Part shown: piece by piece, positions 1-9,892 of the stretch | How positions within the stretch are numbered: the stretch's first letter is position 1 | Layout of the letters: each line of letters starts with the position of its first letter | Origin: Beta vulgaris subsp. vulgaris | Taxonomy: Eukaryota; Streptophyta; Magnoliopsida; Caryophyllales; Amaranthaceae | DNA: 64,000 bases | Assembly (NCBI RefSeq): GCF_026745355.1 | Contig: NC_079206.1 | Span: 39,497,779 to 39,561,778 of the forward strand | Reading direction: 5' to 3' | Notes under the pieces: model-generated | What the model was told of the DNA's origin: nothing | Databases searched by the model: none | What the model saw: only the letters and a program-made list of their open reading frames with translations | Translations under genes and position numbers: made by a program

Positions 1-69
1 GAAATTAATCGTAGATAAGATCTTTAGATCCGAGGGTGTTGATAATAAACATACTAAGGCTTTATTCTT

Positions 70-480
70 AAATATGGATTTTGAGGGGGTACGTCTTGGT
101 AAAGTATTGGTAGATCTAGAGCCACTGTCAATATTATGCAATTGTCTGTATCTAAAAAGCTAGGAAAGACTAGAAAAGATTTGCATAATATCTAGATCAA
201 TATAACTGGTTTTACCGATTTATCCGAAAGCGTTGAAGTAATGGCCATTCTAATGATTAAAATAGGTACTAAAACTACTTTTACTGGTTTCTTCATAGTA
301 GAAAATGGTACTGATTTTAATGCCATACTTGCGAGAGACTTATTACATCATAATTATGTTATTCCATCCTCATTCCATCACGTTTGAATATTGTGGAATG
401 GTGATACCTTTGAAATGGTACAAGTAGATAAGGAAGTTTGGCTAATTACATCTCCTGATTGTGTTTTTATCAGGAACTCT
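70..480 (+). pseudogene. Retropepsin-like protease remnant of gypsy pol
   Basis: Translation gives a KVLVDLEPLSIL stretch where the catalytic D-S/T-G of a retropepsin is expected. It is followed by an ITGF motif, a FTGFFIVENGTDFNAIL segment and a LLHHNYVIPSSFH segment. This matches the usual order of plant gypsy proteases, which later carry an A-I-L-G-R-like motif. The catalytic triplet is lost (DLE), and in-frame stops occur near 195 and 387, so it cannot be active. Confidence 0.6.
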
Positions 481-783
481 TTAAAGTCAGTTTCCAACAT
501 CAGGATTAAGGTTGCTCATAACTTGAGTCACAAAGTCAACAAGAGATAGAAGACTCAAGTGCAATTCTCATTTAATAAATAGAAGACGTCTCATAATTTG
601 AAGACTTTCAATCAAAATATGAATTTATTCAACAGGTGTCAAGTTATGATCAATCACTCGCTCTAGTTAGTTTATAGAGTCAGATTATATTTTTGTAAAA
701 GTTTATCATGTGTGTAAAACTTAAAGAATATTTTAATGGGTTTACCCCTATCGTTGATCAAGTTATGAAATTTAGTTTTTAAA

Positions 784-990
784 ATGTATCAGGAAGATTT
801 TCTTGAAAATTATAGTACATGTTGCTCCATCTTGTATGACTCTGAACCTCTAGAAGAGGAAGATGAGAAAGTATGGGCTAAAAGTGAGGATATTAAACAT
901 GAAGTTCATGATCCACTAGAAGAAGTAAATCTTGGAGATAATAATGAAAATCCATGTATTAGTTACATAAGTAAGCCTCTCACTAATTAA
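784..990 (+). pseudogene. Acidic linker of gypsy pol between protease and RT
   Basis: A 68-residue open segment rich in Glu and Asp, lying between the protease remnant and the RT. Such acidic linkers are usual here in Tat-type pol. It ends at a stop at 988-990, but reading continues into an EKHELIEILKEFKDCFAW segment that normally leads into RT. It is part of the decayed polyprotein, not a separate gene. Confidence 0.5.
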
Positions 991-999
991 GAAAAACAT

Positions 1000-2011
1000 G
1001 AACTAATTGAAATTTTAAAAGAATTTAAAGATTGTTTTGCTTGGGATCACCATGAAATGCTTGGTATTGATAGGACAATAATATAACATAAATTACCTAT
1101 CAAGGAAGGATATAATCTTATGGAACAAAGTCCTAGGAGACTGGCGCCAGAACTAACAAAACCTATACAAGAGGAGATAAATAAACTCTTTAAGGCAATG
1201 TTCATAAGGCCCTGCCAATATGCTGATTAGATTTCTAATGTAGTCCCAGTAATTAAGAAAATGGCAAGATAAGAATTTGCATTGACTTTAGGGATTTGAA
1301 TAAAGCAACACCTAAAGATCAATATCCCATGCATGTAGCTAATCTCCTAATAGATGAAGCATCAACATATGAATATATATATCTTCCATGGATGGGTACG
1401 CAGGTTACCACCAATTAAGAATTACACAGGAAGATTATAATAAAATACCTTTCAGATGTGGAAAGTCATTAGGTTTATTTGAATATGTAGCTTTGCCATT
1501 TGGTTTAAAAAATGCTGGTGCTACATATCAACGAGCCATGGGCGCAATTTTTAAAGATATGATTGGTAATATTATGGAAGTTTATGTGGATGACATAATT
1601 GTGAAGTCAAATGCTTTCTTAAGACATAAAGAACATTTGGCTAAGTCATCCACAAGGATGAGAGAATATCACCTTAATATAAATCCACTAAAATGTGCAT
1701 TTGAGGTTAAAACAAGTAACTTTTTAGGATTTCTCATTTATAAAAATGGAATGGAAATTGATCAAAATTTTGCAAAAGCAGTGGTGGCAGCTAAGCCAAC
1801 TTCTAATACGAAGGAGCTGCAAAGGTTCATTGGACAAGTAGATCATGTTAGGAGATCCATGGCTAATCTAGCTAGGAAGACTAAAAAGTTTTCACCTCTA
1901 TTAAGATTAAAACATGAATCAGACTTTAAATGGAATAAGGATCATCAAGAGGCTTTTGATCAAATCAAACAAGATTTAGCAAGCCATCTAGTATTAATTC
2001 CCCCAAGGTAA
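1000..2011 (+). pseudogene. Reverse transcriptase of gypsy pol (broken)
   Basis: The longest open part is 1388-2011 (207 aa). It begins near DGYAGYHQLRI and contains LPFGLKNAGATYQRAM and the catalytic YVDDIIVKS motif (YxDD). It then shows NPLKCAFEV and FLGFLIYKNGMEID, and ends in the RT thumb/connection (LQRFIGQVDHVRR; FKWNKDHQEAFDQIK). Upstream, the FAWDHHEMLGID and ELTKPIQEEINKLF segments are recognisable but interrupted by stops near 1084 and 1228. The catalytic Asp pair is intact although the polyprotein is broken. Confidence 0.85.
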
Positions 2012-2434
2012 AATGGAAAACCATTACGGTTGTATCTAGCAGCTTGTGAAGGTTCCATTGGTAGTCTCCTTACTCAAGAAAATGAGAAGGGGCATTAGCA
2101 AGCCAACTTCTACCTAAGTAGAATCTTGCATGATACAGAGCGAATGTATACCATGGCAGAAAAATAGTGTCTATGCTTATATGATGCATTTGTTAAGCTT
2201 ATACATTATTTCATGACCTTCATAGTGGAAGTGGTGTCTCAAACAAATGTCATAAAATGTATGATATCTCAACCTTTCATAAAAGGTAGATTAAGTAAAT
2301 GGAGTCTACACCTACTGCAATTTGACTTAATATACATGTCTCAAAAGGCAGTAAAAGGTCAAGATATAGCCAACTTTTTAGCATATCACCCTTGCTGTGA
2401 ATCTGGGATTATTGATGAAGATGTTCTCCCATAG
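2012..2434 (+). pseudogene. First RNase H domain of gypsy pol (broken)
   Basis: After the RT, the frame reads LYLAACEGSIGSLL, then a segment equivalent to the usual YYLSRxLxxxExxYxxxEK. The open part 2213-2434 holds the SQTNVIKCMISQPFIKGRLSKWSLHLLQFDLIYMSQ region and the QDIANFLA motif that ends this domain in Tat-type elements. Stops near 2008, 2098 and 2167 break it. Confidence 0.7.
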
Positions 2435-2652
2435 ACATTATTCTTTGATGGCTCTAATACCAGAGAAATAGCAGGAGTTGGAATTTATATTCTATCTCCT
2501 GATAGGATTCCAACCAAAGTAGCAGTAACCTTCAAGGTTCCCTGCACTAATGATGGAGTTGAATATGAAGTTTATTAATTGGATTAGAGTTGCTACTAGA
2601 ATTTGGAGCTAAGAAAGCTAAAGTATATGGAGATTCTCAGCTAGTTATTGGT
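2435..2652 (+). pseudogene. Second RNase H-like domain, truncated at the CACTA junction
   Basis: LFFDGSNTREIAGVGIYI, CTNDGVEYEV and KVYGDSQLVI match the start, E-containing helix and D-containing strand of the additional RNase H of Tat-type gypsy elements. The match stops at about 2650 and is replaced by TGGCGTTGG-rich sequence, so the rest of pol is missing. Confidence 0.65.
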
Positions 2653-3142
2653 GGCGTTGGTGGCGTTGCCGTTGGCGATGTGTGGTTAGGGTTTCGTGGT
2701 TTAGTCATGAGAGAGGAGGATGTGTGGTGGTGTTTGAGAACGATAGAGGAGAGAGGAGGATGTGTGGTGGTGTTTGTGAACGAGAGAGGAGAGAGGAGGA
2801 CGTATGGTTGAGTGAGGAGGGAGAGGACGACGTCGCGAATGAGAGAGAGAGGGGGATCAGGGTTGAGTAAGGAAAGAGGGAAAATAGGTTAGAAGGAAAT
2901 GGGTTATGTGGGTTGGGATTGTAAGGGAGGGAAATGGGCTACGAGTTTTTTTTTAGAAAATCTGATGCGGTCCTAAGAACCGCATCAGATTGTTAAAAAA
3001 CCGCATCAGTTTTTTTAATCTGATGCGGTCCATAAGAGGACAGCATAAAAATTTTCCTTCCAGCTTTCCTTCCCATTTTTTTCAATTGATTTTCTGATGC
3101 GGTTTTGTTACTAAGTGACGGATGAGGTTTTTTCCACTAGTG
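2653..3142. mobile_element. CACTA element A, right end with subterminal repeats (left end lost)
   Basis: The right end reads TTTTTTCCACTAGTG (3128-3142), the inverse of the CACTAGTGGAAAAAA terminus of elements B and C. Its interior carries subterminal copies of CTGATGCGGT in both orientations (about 2960-3115), arranged as hairpins. The left part (2653-2950) is a GAGAGAGGAGGA-rich interior with an imperfect repeat near 2705-2810. No CACTA start or matching TSD exists on the left, where it abuts the gypsy RNase H, so it is truncated or rearranged. Confidence 0.65.
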
Positions 3143-3806
3143 GTGGTACACTTGGTTAATTGACAAACATATCGCAACAAATGTGCAATGAGCGGTACAA
3201 CAACAAGGAAATATACTATTAATCATAGAACAATTAGAACTTAATTATCGAATAAATAGAAGTCAAGCGGGTTTAACAAACATACCTTTCAAAATACGGG
3301 ACAAGGATGATCTGAACTCCTAAACGAGATAATGCTTTGAAACTCATTTCAATGTAATCTTTCACTTCGACTTTGTTTTTCAAGCAATTGTCATCTCGTA
3401 ATATGTTTGGACACAACCAATCAAACATATTTAGGCCACTTGATCCAATCAATTCATTGTATAATAACCTGAGAAATGATATTGATTACTAGTAAACTTA
3501 CTTAATATGGAAGTTGAATTGAAAACTAATTAAATATATACTTATTATATATTACCTCATGAAAGTTTGTATAATGGAAACACATAACTCTTCCCCACAT
3601 AATAATTCTTTGATATCGACCTTAGAAATGAAGGTCGATGACTCCTCAATGTAGTGGAATTGTTGAGCCTCCAAAACAACCTCTATTGAACTATCATCGG
3701 CTAAATCGCTAGTGCACTCATGCAACCAAAAGAATGGAATATTGAGGCCTCGCAGCACCTCTGGATCGAGAATAAGTGGGTTCTTTGTACATGAAACATT
3801 TGCCTT
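3143..3806 (-). pseudogene. Ulp1-like (C48) protease part of a CACTA-encoded protein, exons on minus strand
   Basis: Minus-strand frames read LLCGEELCVSIIQTFMR (about 3552-3610), then after an 80-bp intron LLYNELIGSSGLNMFDWLCPN, then KDYIEMSFKALSRLGVQII. This is the region before the catalytic His of the Ulp1-type cysteine protease carried by many plant CACTA/En-Spm elements. Exon edges look genuine: donor GT just below 3555, acceptor CAG near 3473, donor GTATG near 3285. The catalytic His-Asp-Cys part is missing because element A abuts it. Upstream coding continues beyond nested element B, at 4877 and above. Confidence 0.6.
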
Positions 3807-4873
3807 CACTAATGGAAAAAAGCCCATATGATGCGGTGAAAATCGGGCTTAATACTGATGCGGTTTTGGTCTGCATCAGGTGGGCTCGCAACAGCTACGA
3901 GAAATACTGATCCGGTCTAAATCCGCACCAGATTCATTAGATACTGATGCGGTTTTGAACAGGTTCGCACCAGAACGTGTGCGAAAAGTTTAAAAAAAAA
4001 AACCGCAACAGCGACAACATCTCAATAGCAACACCATATCAACAGCAACAACATATCAACAACAATTAATATATTGCACGAATTTAGAACGAAATCAACA
4101 ATGGAAAACAAACATAAATTGAGATATAATATATTACAACAAAGCTATTACATATGACAACCAATCGACAATCAATCGAAAACTAATTATAAAAAAACAC
4201 AAATTACACCCTAAAATTTCAAAAAAAAAAATACAAAAACTAATTGAAAAAGACGAAACCTAGATTTACAAAAAGGAAACTAAAAACGTAACCTAGATTT
4301 GAAACTAATAATAAAAAATAATAAATCTGAACCCAAAACTTTGAATAACCTAGAAGATGGCGACGAACGACTGACGAACTTGGGGGTTTCCTCTTCGCAT
4401 CTTCATTTTCGCTTCTTCGCTTCAATCTTCGCAATCAAGAGATTCATTCTTCGCAATCAAGAAATTTGATATGAACGAATGACAAACGACGACGAATTCG
4501 GGGTTGGGGGTCTCAAGGGGTGAGAAAACTGAGAGAAACGGTGGGTTAGAGGAAAATTAGGGTTGAGGATCTGAGGAGGTGAAAGGAGAGAGAAGAGAGG
4601 ATTGAGGAAGAGAGAGAAACGGTGGGTTGGGTGAGAGGAAATGGGGGTTGGGGGTGAGAGAAAATGGGTTGGGGGTGAGAGGAAATGAGGGTTTGGGGGT
4701 GGGAAATTAGGGTTGAGGATTCCGTTTTTGTCGGGCCAAATTGAGGAAATGAGGCCGGATTTGAAAATTAGATACGGTTTTGGGCCACAACCGCATCAGA
4801 TATTTTTAATTGATGCGGTTTGGGCCAACCCGCATCAATTACCTTGTGTCAGATGCACTTTTTTCTACTAGTG
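3807..4873. mobile_element. Complete non-autonomous CACTA element B (1,067 bp) with 3-bp TSD
   Basis: The left end is CACTAATGGAAAAAAG at 3807 and the right end is CTTTTTTCTACTAGTG ending at 4873. The flanking target duplication is CTT (3804-3806 and 4874-4876). Subterminal GATGCGGTTT copies lie at both ends (3830-3975 and 4775-4845). The interior is AT-rich, then a GGGTTGGGGGTGAGAGGAAATG-like purine block (4500-4730). No transposase frame is present. It sits inside the Ulp1-like gene of an older CACTA. Confidence 0.88.
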
Positions 4874-4876
4874 CTT

Positions 4877-7480
4877 CACCTTCTTATCAAGTGAACCGGC
4901 CTTCTTAGCCCTCCTGTCATGTGAACTGGCCTTTCCCGAAACCTAGTAATTAGTTAAAAGTAAATATGTTACTAACTATATATATACCATAGGAAATAGA
5001 AAACAAAAGACGCATATATATAGTATGTTAGTCATTGTACGTCATCTGAAAACTGCACAAATGAACGCGGCCATAGAACATATTACCCAACTGCATGGCT
5101 CAGCAAATGTAGATCAACTTTTGGCTGCAGTAGCGGAAGAGGTAACTCGTCAAAAACAGTGACGATTGCATTGATGGTGACCATATAGTGGTTACCGTCC
5201 ACTAACTGGTTATGCAAGCGCACTCAGTCACTCGGGGGCTGTGCATGCTCATATGCTACCAGAATGAATCTACAAGGACCATCCCCTCGAGCTAAGAGTT
5301 TGCATGTGTTCTCTTCCTTTAAAAAAAACTCCATTTATATTAGTTCATTGAAAAAGTCCATTGAGAAAAGTACAATAGTTGTTTATAATTAATAAAGCAA
5401 TGGATGATGTGATTACCTTTAACTCGGGTATCTGAGGTAGATCTGATAAAGGTATCATCTCATCATCGGATCCTCATGGATCATCGGTTGGTTGTTGGAT
5501 AATGACACTACTTCCCTTCTGCAAGGCAAAAGTCGGTAAACCCATTTGCTCCAAAATGGCGTTAAAGTTATGTGTCATCTCCTCCTGATTGCCAGCCTTG
5601 ATAGACTCCACATCTACAGCCGGCAAATTCACACTACTTACACTTGATTTTATAGTTGTAGTTTATGATCGCCATAAATCTTTCTCAACCCGAGGTGGAT
5701 ACCTCCTACGCCCCCGACGTGTCCACCGTGGTACCGTCCTAAAGTTTCGTGCAATGCATCGATGTGTCCTTTAGGAGTAAACTCACCGGATGTCGCTTTT
5801 TCCTTCAAGCCAATTTACATAAGGATAAGAGTGAAATGCTCGTGAATGAAAAAGTTATATTATGCCTTATATAACCATAACTAAAAAGAAATTGGGGATA
5901 AAATACTCAAAATCTAAGAATTGAACGCGAAATGGCCAAAATAGGCCTAAAATCACATTTACGTTCCCAAAATAGGACCAACAATAAGTTGAAGGTAAAA
6001 ATCTACACACTACTTATATTTTACCTTTATAGTCATAGTCAAAAAGAAATTGGGGTTGAATGACTCAAAATATATGAATTGGACACAAAATGGCCAAAAT
6101 AGGCCCAAAATCACATTTACGTTCCCAAAATTCGACCAACAACAAAATTGAAGGTAAAAATCTACACACTTCTTATATTATACCTTACATAGTCATTGTA
6201 AAAAAAGAAACTAGGGTTAAATGACTCAAAAGCTATGAATTGCACACGAAATGGCCAAAATAGGCCTAAAATCACATTTACATTCCCAACATTCATATAA
6301 TTTGAAGATGTGGACATGATTATTGTAAATATTAACGTTATACCTCATATTATCATATTCAACACAAAATTTTGGTTGCATCACTTGGAATATAAGCAAT
6401 ATAATATTTTTTGTCTTTATAATGGCGTTGGCTATCTGTTGTGTATCGGGATCAGGCAACACTCTTTTTCCCTTTGCATCAACCCCATGCATCAAACACC
6501 ACCAATCGAGGACTCTATCTGGTTGGCGAGCCTATGTAGCTGTGGTGGTTGAGCTAGTATCCGTTACCGTTGTCGACCCCGTTGTGGGGTAATGGGGGAA
6601 CATCCACTTCTCTCTCGCCTTATTTTATGAATGTTCACCCAAATGATGATAATACTTCCTAGCTTTTGCGCTCGCACTACTTTTCTCACGTCTTTCCTAA
6701 AACACAATTTACAAACAAAGTTTATACAAAAAAATGGAGGTAAGTGTAGTTAAATATTAGTATAACATTCTTACAATAGCTTGTGGGGTAGTGTTTTGGT
6801 AACAAATGCCTCCCACTCTACCGGTGTGATGTTCCTCCAAATCTGAAATGGTAATTTGGAAGGATCGGCTGATGCTTTTGGTGAAGCGTGAGAACCGGAT
6901 GACGTTTCCACACCGTATATTTTCTTCTTCTTTGTACCTACAACACTCCTCCTCTTAGTGATCCACCCGGACACTAACGTAGCCTAAAAATCTCTGAATC
7001 TCTCTACAACAGCTGATAGAATTAAGCTCTTATTTGCTTTATCATCTTCGGTATTGAAAACATTCTACAACAAAATGCATTTCGCTTATTAGTTTCCACA
7101 ATTGTTGTAATTTATATGATATCATTAATATTACACTTATATATAACTATATAATGAATAAAGTAAATGTGATTGTACGTGAACCTTACCTTAATATCCT
7201 CCCATAAACACTTCTTCAATCCCTCGGGTACCTCTTTCCATGAGTGTACAATGGAAAGTTTCCACATGCAAAGACCAATTTTCATCCCATACTTATGCCG
7301 CCACTTTCCATAAGGTTACCCCAAATGATCTCACTCCAAAGTCATTAGGGTGTGTTTCCCTAGTGACTTTGTAGGTCCCCTTTATTTTCTCTTTTTTGTC
7401 TCCGACGAATTCCTACCAATTCTTGAAATTCGTGCAAATACCTCTTCACGGTGAGGTCGGTCTTGCACGTAATCCTTTCC
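4877..7480 (-). pseudogene. CACTA-encoded transposase/Ulp1 fusion-like gene remnants (minus strand)
   Basis: Reading the minus strand from 7480 down: an EVPEGLKKCLWEDIK-like segment (about 7200-7260), then KLPFQIWRNITPVEWEAFV within the open part 6771-6974. Next come LMHGVDAKGKRVLPDPDTQQIA (about 6430-6500), a QEEMTHNFNAILEQMGLPTFA region (5520-5590) and KLLARGDGPCRFILVAYEHA (5235-5300). This order fits the plant Transposase_24 (Ptta/En-Spm) domain followed by the linker before an Ulp1 domain. Stops and AT-rich intron-like stretches interrupt it. Family assignment is from remembered motif style. The three ACATTTACGTTCCCAAAAT-type repeats at 5930-6290 lie in an apparent intron. Confidence 0.5.
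5860..6300. repeat. Three diverged direct repeats of about 150 bp in CACTA intron
   Basis: Segments starting near 5880, 6030 and 6190 each contain AAAAAGAAATTGGGG-like text, then AAATGGCCAAAATAGGCC and TCACATTTACGTTCCCAA. Spacing is about 150 bp. The copies differ by scattered substitutions, suggesting an old local tandem duplication inside the decayed CACTA gene. Confidence 0.7.
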
Positions 7481-7717
7481 CATCATAGCATTTTCATCCG
7501 CTTGTTTCTCAAGCCTAGTAATGAACTCACCATCAAGATCTCGATCCTCCATATCACCTTTCTTCTTTCACTCATCATACGACTCATCCTCGATAGTGTG
7601 TTCACTACCCGAGCTCTCCGCCCTTTGCAAATCAGATATCTCCCTGAAATTGTACAAAATATTATATTAATATATATAGCTCAAAGGAAAAAAAAAATTA
7701 TAAGCCGCATTAAGAGG

Positions 7718-7838
7718 TAAGTGGTGGGGGAGGGGTAAGCGAGGGTGGGGGGAGGTGGACAGAGGTGGGGGAGGGGTATGCAGGGGTGGGCAGAGGGTTG
7801 GGGGAGGTGGGCAGAGGTGGGGGAGGGGTGTGCAAGTT
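7718..7838. repeat. G-rich minisatellite with potential quadruplex
   Basis: Imperfect repeats of GGTGGGGGAGGGGTATGCA-like and GGTGGGCAGAG-like units, with many runs of three or more G on the + strand. It lies exactly between the CACTA remnant and the minus-strand gypsy integrase. Confidence 0.85.
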
Positions 7839-8290
7839 AAATCTTCTCCAACTCGAACAGGGGGTATGGTCTAATCTTCTTTTCAATATACTTTCTTGCT
7901 AAACACTCAAGATCCCAAGTGTTATGTATTGCTAAGAAATGAGCACTTTTTTGTAAGCATATCCACTATAACCCATATAGACTTCATCCCTTGAGGTGTT
8001 GTTGGTAACCCCATAACAAGATCCATTGCTATCGACTCCCATTTCCATGTGGGTATTTCCAAAGGCTACAAAAGTCCTGAAGGGCGCTGGTGTTCTATTT
8101 TTACTTGCTGGCAAGTCAGGCGTTTGGTAACAAATTTTGCAATTTCTTGTTTCATGTTACTCCACCAAAACATACCACAAATATCTTTATATGTCCTATG
8201 TCCACCTAGATGTACAGAGTAAAGGGTATTATGTGCTTCATTCATGATTCTCCTTTTTACTTTTATGTGGTTTGGTACACGCAATCGTCC
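7839..8290 (-). pseudogene. Gypsy integrase: zinc-binding domain and start of catalytic core
   Basis: The minus-strand frame at 8066-8284 gives HNTLYSVHLGGHRTYKDIC, then KRLTCQQVKIEHQRPSGLL: the H-x-H...C-x2-C region with one Cys not obvious, followed by the usual QRPxGLL linker. Below it a W-E-S/M-D-x-V-like catalytic core is recognisable, shifted in frame (7932-8060). The reading ends at 7839, before the rest of the catalytic triad. Confidence 0.7.
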
Positions 8291-8386
8291 TTATAAACGA
8301 AGTGACGCATCTTCTTGTATCACAAAACCAGTTTCTTTTCCAATCAGCACTCTCTCACAAATCTTCTCCAATTATGGATTTATTTT

Positions 8387-8931
8387 CTACAACTGAATCT
8401 CTTCACTCAAGGTTGGTTTGATTTCTGAGGCTGCTAAATATCCTTCCAATTCACCTACAATGAACTCAATATCTAACTTTTGAAGTTCTCTTTGGGTGAC
8501 AGGCTGAATAGTAAGTAAGTTAAGTGTAGCATGATTTTTCCCGCTAAGAGCATCAACTACCACATTGGCCTTTCTAGGGTAATCCTTTATAAATTCTAAC
8601 CACCTTCTTTGTCTCATGTTTATATTTTTCTGGTTGAAAATGTAATTAAGAATTTTATGATCTGTGTAAATTTTGCACTTAACCCAATATAGATAATTTT
8701 AAATGACAAAATAATGGCGACAAGTTCAAGGTCATGGGTAGGGTAATTCTGTTCGTGAGCTTTTAATTGATGAGATGTGTAAGCTATAACTTTTCCATAT
8801 TGCATCAACATACATCCCAACCCTTGTCTGGAGGCATCACTCTATATTTCAAAACCTTCGGTACCACTAGGAAGAGTAAGAATTGGAGCTATGGTAAGGC
8901 GAAATTTCAATTCTTGGAATGCTACTTCACA
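8387..8931 (-). pseudogene. Gypsy RNase H (broken by hAT insertion)
   Basis: Minus-strand segments [20 protein letters not shown] and [20 protein letters not shown] (8620-8820), then RQRRWLEFIKDYPRKANVV and VDALSGK (8387-8617) are the standard RNase H of chromovirus-type pol. Upstream, the reading stops at 8931, where the hAT element and its TSD begin, and resumes at 9590. Confidence 0.8.
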
Positions 8932-9589
8932 CCTGTCACTAGAGATGACCAACAGTGCGGGCCAATCCAACCCATCCTGCCCAACCCACCTCATGGGTCG
9001 TGTGGGTCGAGCCAGCAAAAAGCCTGATCCAGCCCAACTCGAACCGTGAAATTGGTGGGTGGGTCGTGGGCCAGATTTCTTGAGCCCAGCCCACTAAAGC
9101 CCACTACTAAAACCGCCCAGCCCGGACCATGAAACCGGTCCAGCCCAATCCATGAACCATACCATCCCAATCCAAGTAAATATTGAACCAAATTGTGTAT
9201 ATTTTAATCAAATTGTATATATTCTAATCAAATTGCATATATTATAATTCAATCAAATTTAAAAATAATGAAAGTATTCATTAATATTAATATTTGTATA
9301 TATTTTTAATTCATTTTAAAGATTTTATGTAACAATAATGACTAATTTCAATGATTAAATAATTTTGAAAAAAAAAAATTCTCATGTCGGCCCGTCAGCC
9401 CGGTCCAACCCACCAGACCCACGAACCGTGAAAACGGTAACAGACCGGTGTGGGCCAAAAATTTTCAGCCCACGGACCAGCCCACCGAACCCATGAATTT
9501 CACGGTCCGGTCCTGGGTCTCAGCCCATTCCACTACGGCCCACGGTCCGGCCCCCCCAGCCCGCACCAGTGGCCATCACTACCTGTCAC
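8932..9589. repeat. 8-bp target site duplication of hAT insertion
   Basis: CCTGTCAC occurs immediately left (8932-8939) and right (9582-9589) of the element, and the gypsy frame continues across when the insert is ignored. Confidence 0.9.
8940..9581. mobile_element. Non-autonomous hAT element (642 bp)
   Basis: Terminal inverted repeats are TAGAGATGACCAACAGTGCG on the left and the inverse of TAGTGATGGCCACTGGTGCG on the right. The flanking 8-bp duplication CCTGTCAC and the TAG-type ends are typical of hAT. The interior is GGCCCA-rich near both ends, with an AT-rich centre (about 9180-9380) and no transposase frame. Related copies lie at 52425-52945 and 50656-50886. Confidence 0.88.
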
Positions 9590-9887
9590 TCCACTCAAAC
9601 TTTATAGTTTTTCTTATGAGGTTTGTGAGAGGTTGAGCAATTCGTGAAAAGTTTTCCGTAAATAGACAGTAATACCCTGCTAAACCTAAGAAACTTCGTA
9701 TTTCTGATACATTGGAGGGCCGAGGCCAATTAGTGATTGTTTCTACTTTTTGGGAATATACTTGCAAACCTTCTCTAGACACGATGTGCCCTAAAAATGC
9801 TATTTTATATAACCAAAATTCACAATTTTTAAATTATGCAAATAGTTGGTTCTTTCTCAGTGTCTCTAGAACTATTCCCAAATGTTC
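9590..9887 (-). pseudogene. Gypsy RT thumb and connection domain
   Basis: The minus-strand frame gives EEHLGIVLETLRKNQLFAYF and FWLYKIAFLGHIVS (about 9785-9890). It then gives QKVETITNWPRPSNVSEIRS, FLGLAGYY and FTENFSRIAQPLTNLIRK (9579-9782), the standard region after the YxDD motif. The first residues of the segment abut the solo LTR at its TSD. The YIDD part lies at about 11105-11140. Confidence 0.85.
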
Positions 9888-9892
9888 CTCGT

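Larger units (their letters stand above)
1..2652 (+). mobile_element. Decayed Ty3/gypsy (Tat-type) retrotransposon, internal pol fragment
   Basis: Pol order is readable on the + strand: protease-like (about 70-480), reverse transcriptase (about 1000-2010), RNase H (2020-2434) and a second RNase H-like domain (2435-2650). Two RNase H domains after RT are a known mark of the Tat lineage. No LTR lies inside the window, so the element starts off the left edge. The frame is broken by many stops. It ends abruptly after the GDSQLVI motif of the second RNase H, where CACTA-like sequence begins. Lineage is inferred from motif style, not a tree. Confidence 0.8.
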
